Part shown: in pieces, positions 14,682-19,443 of the stretch
How the letters are laid out: every line of letters starts with the position of its first letter
How positions within the stretch are numbered: the first letter of the stretch is position 1
Notes under the pieces: generated by a model
The model's input: only the letters and a program-made list of their open reading frames with translations
Databases searched by the model: none
What the model was told of the DNA's origin: nothing
Source: an uncultured Vampirovibrio sp.
Lineage (GTDB): Bacteria > Cyanobacteriota > Vampirovibrionia > Gastranaerophilales > Gastranaerophilaceae
NCBI GenBank assembly: GCA_910579975.1
Contig: CAJTWU010000031.1
Span: 1 to 19,443 of the forward strand
Reading direction: 5' to 3'
DNA length: 19,443 bases
Position numbers and translations under genes: made by a program

Positions 14682-14687
14682 TATAAT
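14682..14687 (+). promoter_or_regulatory. Candidate -10 of the RhuM-Fic gene
   Basis: A perfect TATAAT lies 19 bases before the ATG at 14707, giving a very short leader that just includes the AAAGGAG. The -35 region is poor (TATAAA), so this is tentative. Confidence 0.35.
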
Positions 14688-14706
14688 AAATAAAGGAGTT
14701 TTGAGC

Positions 14707-15699
14707 ATGGAAAAAGATTTTCAAAAAGGTGAAATTATAATTTATACAAGCGAAGACGGAACTGTATCATTAGATACAAAGCTTGAAAATGAAACTATTT
14801 GGCTTACTCAAAAACAGATGGCAGAACTTTTTGGAGTAAAAACTCCGGCTATTAATAAACATTTAAATAATATTTATCAAGAACAAGAATTGAGTAAAGA
14901 TGCAACTATTTCCATTTTGGAAATAGTTCAAAAAGAAGGTAAGCGTGATGTTTTAAGAAATGTAGCTTTTTATAACTTAGATGCAATAATTTCTGTCGGA
15001 TACAGAGTAAATTCATCAAGGGCAACACAATTCAGAATTTGGGCAACTGATGTTTTGAAAAAATATTTAACACAAGGATATGCTCTTAATAATAAAGTGC
15101 TTAAAGCTCAACAGGCTAAAATAGTTAATTTACAGCAAACTATCAATCTATTATCACGCAGTATGCAAAACCAAATCGAAACGATAGATGACGCTCAAAA
15201 TGTTGCAAAAATTCTGGATACTTTCGCTAAAGGACTTGATTTGTTGGACAACTTTGACCACAAAAAGCTTAATTCAAAAGGACAAACAACTAAAGAAACA
15301 GTAAAAATTTCTGAAAAAGAATATTTAAAAATCATAGATAAAATGAAATCAGAATTCGCGTCAGATGTATTTGCAAACCCGAAAGACGGAAGCTTTGCAA
15401 GTTCCATCAATCAGATTTATCAAACTTTTGATGGTAAAGATTGTTATCCGACATTAGAAGAAAAAGCAGCAATGCTTTTGTATTTGATTACAAAAAATCA
15501 TTCCTTCTCTGATGGTAACAAACGTATTGCAGCCAGTTGTTTCCTGTATTTCTTGGATAAAAATAATATGCTTTATAAAGAAAATGTTCCAATTATTGAT
15601 AACGGAACTCTCTTTGCATTAACCTTACTCATAGCAGAAAGTAAGCCTGATGAGATGGATATTATGAAACAAATTGTTGTGAGTGTATTGAATAAGTAG
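14707..15699 (+). CDS. RhuM-Fic/DOC fusion protein
   Basis: 330 residues from the ATG at 14707; an in-frame TTG at 14701 is too close to the GGAG (14695-14698) to be the start. Residues about 5-130 are the RhuM domain: TIWLTQKQMAELFGVKTPAI with a winged/helix-turn-helix look, then YNLDAIISVGYRVNSSRATQ. A coiled-coil linker (about 130-165) leads to a Fic/DOC domain with the active-site motif HSFSDGNKR at 265-273. The GNKR form and small core resemble Doc, which phosphorylates EF-Tu, more than AMP-transferring Fic proteins. This fusion is a known family, often in accessory DNA and possibly toxin-like. No antitoxin gene is seen directly upstream; a lipoprotein gene follows by 9 bases. Confidence 0.88.
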   Translation: MEKDFQKGEIIIYTSEDGTVSLDTKLENETIWLTQKQMAELFGVKTPAINKHLNNIYQEQELSKDATISILEIVQKEGKRDVLRNVAFYNLDAIISVGYRVNSSRATQFRIWATDVLKKYLTQGYALNNKVLKAQQAKIVNLQQTINLLSRSMQNQIETIDDAQNVAKILDTFAKGLDLLDNFDHKKLNSKGQTTKETVKISEKEYLKIIDKMKSEFASDVFANPKDGSFASSINQIYQTFDGKDCYPTLEEKAAMLLYLITKNHSFSDGNKRIAASCFLYFLDKNNMLYKENVPIIDNGTLFALTLLIAESKPDEMDIMKQIVVSVLNK

Positions 15700-15708
15700 G
15701 CATTTATT

Positions 15709-16611
15709 GTGAAAAAAATTCGTTTATTTATATTTATTTTATTAATATGCATATTTACATCAGCATGTAGCAAGAATTATCAATCTGCCCTATATGAGTA
15801 TAATAATGCTATGCTTCAAGCTAATAATACATTAAAGAATTACTATAAATCTTTATTTGATGTAAACAGAAATTTATACTTTCAAAGTAGGTCTCTAAAT
15901 AAAACAGATAAAATATCTTTCGAAGATATAGAAAAACCAGAAAATACACAATTAACGATTGTGAATGAAGATGATTTAAATATTAGAATTGAAGCAATAG
16001 ATACACTTACTTTATACAGTAATTATTTGATGCAAATCTATAATGATGACTTAAAAAATTTAACAATCTCAAGTATTGAAATTATGATAAATAACATAAC
16101 AAAATATCAATATAAAAATACTAACAATATTAATCAACCATATATTCCAATTGTGACATCTGGATCATCCGCAATTTGCAACAAATTTATTGAAAAACGC
16201 CGATATAACATATTGAAAAAATATGTTAATAATACTAATGATACGGTAGTAGAACTACTTAACCTATTAGATGACGAAACTATTAATGTCCTACAAAACA
16301 ATATTGAATTACGATCTAGAGAATTATTAAAAGATCAAATTATATACTATAATCGATATTTATCAAAGAAAGATAATGATAACTCTCTAGAAACATTCAG
16401 AAAATTACAACTTAAAGAAATACGAGAAAATTATATTTACTATGATAATCTAAAGAAAAGTAATCCCCAAAATACAATCAAATTAATGCTTGATGCTCAA
16501 AATGAGTTATATAATTTTGTAAATAATAATGATCAAAATGATTTTAACTTGTTACTTACAATTCAAAAAATCCAAGAATCTGTAATTGCTATAAATAAAT
16601 TTTTACCTTAA
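15709..16611 (+). CDS. Lipoprotein of unknown function
   Basis: 300 residues, GTG start. The N-terminus MKKIRLF, a hydrophobic stretch and lipobox TSAC with C20 mark a lipoprotein. The mature part is almost wholly helical, rich in Asn, Asp and Lys, and very low in Gly and Pro, with no recognised domain. The GTG is 9 bases after the RhuM-Fic stop with only a weak AGG upstream, so translation may depend on the gene before. It is followed after 9 bases by the next gene with a strong AAGGAG, so the two probably belong together. It is more AT-rich than the genes to its left, suggesting separate acquisition. Confidence 0.78.
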   Translation: MKKIRLFIFILLICIFTSACSKNYQSALYEYNNAMLQANNTLKNYYKSLFDVNRNLYFQSRSLNKTDKISFEDIEKPENTQLTIVNEDDLNIRIEAIDTLTLYSNYLMQIYNDDLKNLTISSIEIMINNITKYQYKNTNNINQPYIPIVTSGSSAICNKFIEKRRYNILKKYVNNTNDTVVELLNLLDDETINVLQNNIELRSRELLKDQIIYYNRYLSKKDNDNSLETFRKLQLKEIRENYIYYDNLKKSNPQNTIKLMLDAQNELYNFVNNNDQNDFNLLLTIQKIQESVIAINKFLP

Positions 16612-16620
16612 GGAGTTAAT

Positions 16621-16968
16621 ATGGAACAATATGATATTGATTTTATAAACGATATGAATGATGTAATTAATTGTATAAACATATTTTTAAGTAGAGACGA
16701 TCTTTCTGAAGAAAATTACCAGAAACTTAAAGATATAAAAAAAATAATACTTGATACAATAACACGGATTCAACTTTTAGAATTAATGAAAAATAGTAAA
16801 CGACTCCGTGAGATTATTGATGCAATTAATACTAATAAAAATGAACTCAAAAGTGATTTAAAAACTTTGCAAGACTTATGTGAAAAAATAGCCACTATTG
16901 GAATTACAGTTGATATATGTACAAACTTCTTTCAAGTATGTACAAAAGTCGCAAGTTATATCCCTTAG
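16621..16968 (+). CDS. Small helical protein of unknown function
   Basis: 115 residues, not recognised. It is predicted mostly helical and acidic-to-basic alternating, with a mildly hydrophobic C-terminus (IATIGITVDICTNFF) containing three Cys residues (C89-C107 region). AAGGAG stands 5-6 bases before the ATG. It lies directly downstream of the lipoprotein and is a plausible partner for it. Its stop overlaps the stop of the convergent papain-like gene by 4 bases. Confidence 0.68.
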   Translation: MEQYDIDFINDMNDVINCINIFLSRDDLSEENYQKLKDIKKIILDTITRIQLLELMKNSKRLREIIDAINTNKNELKSDLKTLQDLCEKIATIGITVDICTNFFQVCTKVASYIP

Positions 16969-17621
16969 TCAAAGACTTCAATATCCCATTCTTCAAAAAT
17001 AATATTATCCTCAAAAAGTTCTTGTGGATTTACATGAGTAGAAAATCTTGATAGAATGCCTTTGTTTCTATAATTCCAACTCTTAGCATGTTTCAAAGAA
17101 TATGCAGCAAGTTCACTGCATATAAATTTGTCTTTGTTATCAATAAGGCAGGATATTATATCAACAAAAACATTATGCGTTGCTTTATTAAATTGATTTA
17201 TACCCGGTAAAGCTTTGCCAACATGTCCTACTATCTGCGCATATTCATATGCACACCCAATTTTTGATTTTGCAAGTTCAACTATTTCATTAGCGATAAC
17301 TTCATTTACTTCTCGAGGTTTTCTAAAAGAAATCATTTTGTTTTTATCATCAAAATATTTTGAAAGAGGCGCTTCAATAACTTTTTTAGAATTGGCATCT
17401 GCTTCAATACATGTATCTTTGTCAATGACAATTAATGCATGGCTAACCTTAATATCTGAATAATTACAATATTTAGTTGCTTTTGCTATTGCTTTTGACA
17501 CAAAAGAAGTCGGATCATAACAGAAACCTATATATCCTTTGTTATAGTTTTGTTCATATTCAGGAGAAATATCTATTAAACCATATTTGCCTTCTTTATT
17601 AATTACACGTTTCATTGACAT
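16965..17621 (-). CDS. YiiX-like permuted papain-fold (NlpC/P60-related) hydrolase
   Basis: 218 residues, no signal peptide. The catalytic residues appear in permuted order, as in YiiX/YebB and LRAT-like members: His H61 in VSHALIVI, an acidic E73 in CIEADA, and Cys C168 in FICSELAAYSL. GYIGFCYDP near 29-37 and the helix with KIGCAYEYAQIVGH (120-133) also fit. Such enzymes cleave or transfer acyl or amide groups, for example in lipids or peptidoglycan peptides; the substrate here is unknown. AAAGGA lies 8 bases before the ATG. It is downstream of, and co-directional with, the Panacea operon after a 76-bp gap, where a weak TTTCAA/TATTAT pair could be its own promoter. Confidence 0.78.
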   Translation of the reverse strand: MSMKRVINKEGKYGLIDISPEYEQNYNKGYIGFCYDPTSFVSKAIAKATKYCNYSDIKVSHALIVIDKDTCIEADANSKKVIEAPLSKYFDDKNKMISFRKPREVNEVIANEIVELAKSKIGCAYEYAQIVGHVGKALPGINQFNKATHNVFVDIISCLIDNKDKFICSELAAYSLKHAKSWNYRNKGILSRFSTHVNPQELFEDNIIFEEWDIEVFD

Positions 17622-17697
17622 TTTATAATTCCTTTAATTTTATTAATAATATTTTTTGTTATAACGCTTTGAAAGATCCATCAAAAGTTAATATTTG

Positions 17698-18195
17698 TTA
17701 TCCAATACTAATTTCTTGTTCCTCTGCTAGTTCTTTATGATATTCCTTTGCTTTTTGAACTAAATTTAAGAAAGTATACCTTTCTGATGTAACAATTGGA
17801 TATGTAGAATAAACAAAATTAATAAAATCCTTCCAATATAGTTTTTTTGTTCTTTCGATAATTATATTAATTGTTGATGTAGTATTTTCAGGTAAATCAT
17901 TCAACATCATACCTTCATCTTTTAGCATAAACATCGTTTTTTTTGTTCCATACATAGTATGCGTATCTATTTTTCTGATTGTTTCAGGATTATTATCAAT
18001 AGTATCTTCTATATCATGAACAAAAGGTCCATAGTTATCAAAATACCAATTTATATTAGTTACTTGCTCTCCATAATCAAATGCAGAACGCCAATCTATC
18101 AAATATACCATTTTAGTTAATCGAGCATTTGAGAGTTCGTTTTTATGTGGATAATTTTTTAAGATATAGGATATTATGTCAATTAATTCTACCAT
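17698..18195 (-). CDS. Panacea (SocA/DUF4065) domain protein, candidate antitoxin
   Basis: 165 residues. The core signature runs from about 24 to 66: RLTKMVYLIDWRSAF, then INWYFDNYGPFVHDI, matching the Panacea fold (older name DUF4065, SocA-type), followed by helices to the end. Panacea proteins are antitoxins that neutralise many unrelated toxins, with partner choice set by the terminal extensions; some have other roles, such as protease adaptors. The ATG overlaps the last 7 bases of the upstream membrane-GAF gene and uses a GGAG inside it, a tight coupling expected for a toxin-antitoxin pair. No second toxin-like gene follows on this transcript except the papain-fold enzyme. Confidence 0.8.
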   Translation of the reverse strand: MVELIDIISYILKNYPHKNELSNARLTKMVYLIDWRSAFDYGEQVTNINWYFDNYGPFVHDIEDTIDNNPETIRKIDTHTMYGTKKTMFMLKDEGMMLNDLPENTTSTINIIIERTKKLYWKDFINFVYSTYPIVTSERYTFLNLVQKAKEYHKELAEEQEISIG

Positions 18196-19061
18196 GGCAT
18201 GTCTCCTTTTTTATTGATTTTATTTTCAACCTTTTCATCTATATAATCTTTTAGTTTTAGACATATTTCTGCATAATAATTTGCTTGTTTTTCCAATTTT
18301 CTCTTTATAGTACCTGCTAACCAAGATCTTTCTTGAGACTCAGCAACTAATACTCCAATGATTCTATTTGATTTATCTTTTATTGATATAGCCGCAATTG
18401 TTTTTGGTTTCATTCGCATTGCTTTATATTCTTCTTCTGTATATGAATATTTATTTAAACATTCTTCAGGAGTGATATTGGCATTGTAACAATAATCGTT
18501 TTTATATGCTTCACCAATGCAACCTTTGTTAACACTATATCTACTCCGTCTCATATTACGATAGTTCGGATTGCTAGAATATCTACCTATTGGATATAAG
18601 TAATCAACTTGATTTGTCTTATCCTTTTTTGCTAAATACAAAGAAATTCTTTCTTGATTTTGTTCGTGGGTTCCAAATGCTAGTTCTGCATTTGCAAAAG
18701 ACATCAATAATCCATCAAATAACTCTTTGATATTATTATTTAAAATATCTAATTTTTCTTCTTTGGACTTTAGTTCCATTTTTAATTTAGTATAAGATCC
18801 GATTGCGAATTTTTCAGCAACAGCAACAAATAACAATATTATTTGAGTAAAAAGAAAAATTTTTAGAGGATGACTAAGTAACAACCAATGAAAGAAAATT
18901 TCAGCAGGATGTTCACCACACAATATTTTTGTTAAATCAATTGTAGATAATATACCGTAAAGCCCAGATACACCTTGAATTATGATCTTTGCCCAACCAA
19001 TAATATCAAGGAATTTATAAAAAATAAAACTAATCCATTGTTTTATTCTCACCAGCAGCAT
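18189..19061 (-). CDS. Membrane-anchored GAF-like protein, partner of Panacea protein
   Basis: 290 residues. Two hydrophobic segments (about 11-40 and 55-87) probably form a membrane hairpin; a short coiled coil (about 90-112) leads to a cytoplasmic GAF-like domain (about 113-250) with SLYLAKKDK, an ...RYSVNKGCIGEAY helix-strand motif, and IAAISIKDKSNRIIGVLVAES as the closing strands. The C-terminus is basic. The start follows GGGGA by about 8 bases. As first gene of an overlapping two-gene operon with a Panacea protein, it is the likely toxin or effector, acting at the membrane and perhaps triggered by a ligand of the GAF-like domain. No enzyme motif is visible. Alternatively, it is a sensor unrelated to toxicity. 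Confidence 0.72.
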   Translation of the reverse strand: MLLVRIKQWISFIFYKFLDIIGWAKIIIQGVSGLYGILSTIDLTKILCGEHPAEIFFHWLLLSHPLKIFLFTQIILLFVAVAEKFAIGSYTKLKMELKSKEEKLDILNNNIKELFDGLLMSFANAELAFGTHEQNQERISLYLAKKDKTNQVDYLYPIGRYSSNPNYRNMRRSRYSVNKGCIGEAYKNDYCYNANITPEECLNKYSYTEEEYKAMRMKPKTIAAISIKDKSNRIIGVLVAESQERSWLAGTIKRKLEKQANYYAEICLKLKDYIDEKVENKINKKGDMPW

Positions 19062-19087
19062 TTATTTGTTCCCCATATCTTTTGTTT

Positions 19088-19093
19088 ATTATA
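19088..19093 (-). promoter_or_regulatory. Candidate -10 of the GAF-Panacea operon
   Basis: A perfect TATAAT on the minus strand, 26 bases before the ATG at 19061, preceded by GTG. The -35 region is poor. A TTGTTACAAAA stretch at about 19117-19127, upstream, resembles the half-site of the recombination palindrome, probably by chance. Confidence 0.45.
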
Positions 19094-19443
19094 CACTATT
19101 TTGAAAAAAAGTTTAATTGTTACAAAAGTATCTTCATCTCATAGTTCACTGTATCTTGTTTTATCTGTTAATTTACAATAACCTTTCAGGACAGTTTGGA
19201 TACGTTTTTGTTGGCTATAATGCCGAGTTATTGGGAGTTTGAGGCTGATTTAGATAGTTGAGATTTATAAGTCTTTTCTTGCACTTTTGTCCTTAATTTT
19301 GCACTAAATTGCACTGATATTCTGTTATCTTAAGTTTAATTTGGCATCTGTCCTGCTTGGTGTTTGAATTTTAGCCGTAAGACTTTTAGTGCAAAAAAGG
19401 TCCGTTTTGAATTATCTTTTAGTTTGATATGTGTCGAAATGTC
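19094..19443. other. Non-coding end region with short repeats
   Basis: About 350 bases without a convincing gene. It holds three direct copies of TTGCACT (19279-19285, 19299-19305, 19309-19315) and an inverted copy (19388-19394). The last 108 bases are open on the minus strand from the window edge to a TAA at 19336-19338, encoding a short basic peptide that may be the end of a gene lying further right; this is too short to call. Confidence 0.4.
19279..19396. repeat. TTGCACT repeat cluster with 12-bp inverted pair
   Basis: TTGCACT occurs three times in 37 bases, the second and third spaced by 10 bases. TTTTGCACTAAA (19297-19308) is matched by its exact reverse complement at 19385-19396. Such clusters occur at attachment sites and integrase arm sites or as operators. 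The owner is not in the window. Confidence 0.45.

Noticed and set aside
19336..19443. Minus-strand open frame at the window edge as a real gene
   Set aside because: Only 35 codons visible, no recognisable motif; cannot be told from chance.
1..19443. CRISPR array, tRNA or rRNA
   Set aside because: No regularly spaced repeats, cloverleaf or conserved rRNA sequence was seen on either strand.

Overview
The window is AT-rich and gene-dense. It reads like a chromosome segment of an uncultured gut bacterium, most likely a non-photosynthetic cyanobacterial relative (Gastranaerophilales / 'Melainabacteria'). That placement is an inference from the giant LysM/EF-hand-like protein style, the Cys-rich LTxxQ periplasmic protein, base composition and strong AAGGAG ribosome sites; no rRNA or other marker gene is present to prove it.

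Layout. (1) 1-2556: the right part of a compact Mu-like transposable element: a DDE transposase cut by the window edge, a MuB-like AAA ATPase, a recombinase-like protein that has only the DNA-binding half, and a DUF1804-like HTH protein. It stops abruptly. (2) 2610-2742, minus: an orphan copy of the conserved C-terminal tail of the next gene. (3) 2821-11451, minus: a 2876-residue protein with an EF-hand-like start, beta repeats, LysM, annexin-like repeats, a glycine-rich hydrophobic segment, an OspF/SpvC/LanKC-type phosphothreonine-lyase-like domain and three FHA (phosphothreonine-binding) domains. (4) 11476-12231: a small catalytic-domain-only tyrosine recombinase between two copies of one near-palindromic site. 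The 2-bp centres (CC and GG) put the copies in opposite orientation, so this looks like a self-inverting switch. A good promoter-like sequence sits just inside the right-hand site and points outward. In the present orientation it reads toward the ParB-methyltransferase pair; inverted, it would read into the giant gene.

(5) 12497-14079: a small unknown gene overlapping a ParB-domain/methyltransferase fusion. (6) 14124-14594, minus: a Spy/CpxP-like periplasmic protein. (7) 14707-16968: a RhuM-Fic fusion, a lipoprotein and a small helical protein, co-directional. (8) 16965-19061, minus: a permuted papain-fold (YiiX-like) enzyme, then a two-gene operon of a membrane-anchored GAF-like protein with a Panacea (SocA/DUF4065) antitoxin-domain protein overlapping its end, which is a candidate toxin-antitoxin or defence pair. 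(9) 19062-19443: mostly non-coding, with a cluster of TTGCACT repeats that may be an attachment or integrase-binding region.

The two most notable points are the proposed invertible recombinase cassette next to the start of the giant gene, and the combination in one protein of phosphothreonine-binding FHA domains with a phosphothreonine-lyase-like domain. Together they suggest a phase-variable effector-like protein. The switch, its direction and the lyase activity are hypotheses drawn from sequence alone.
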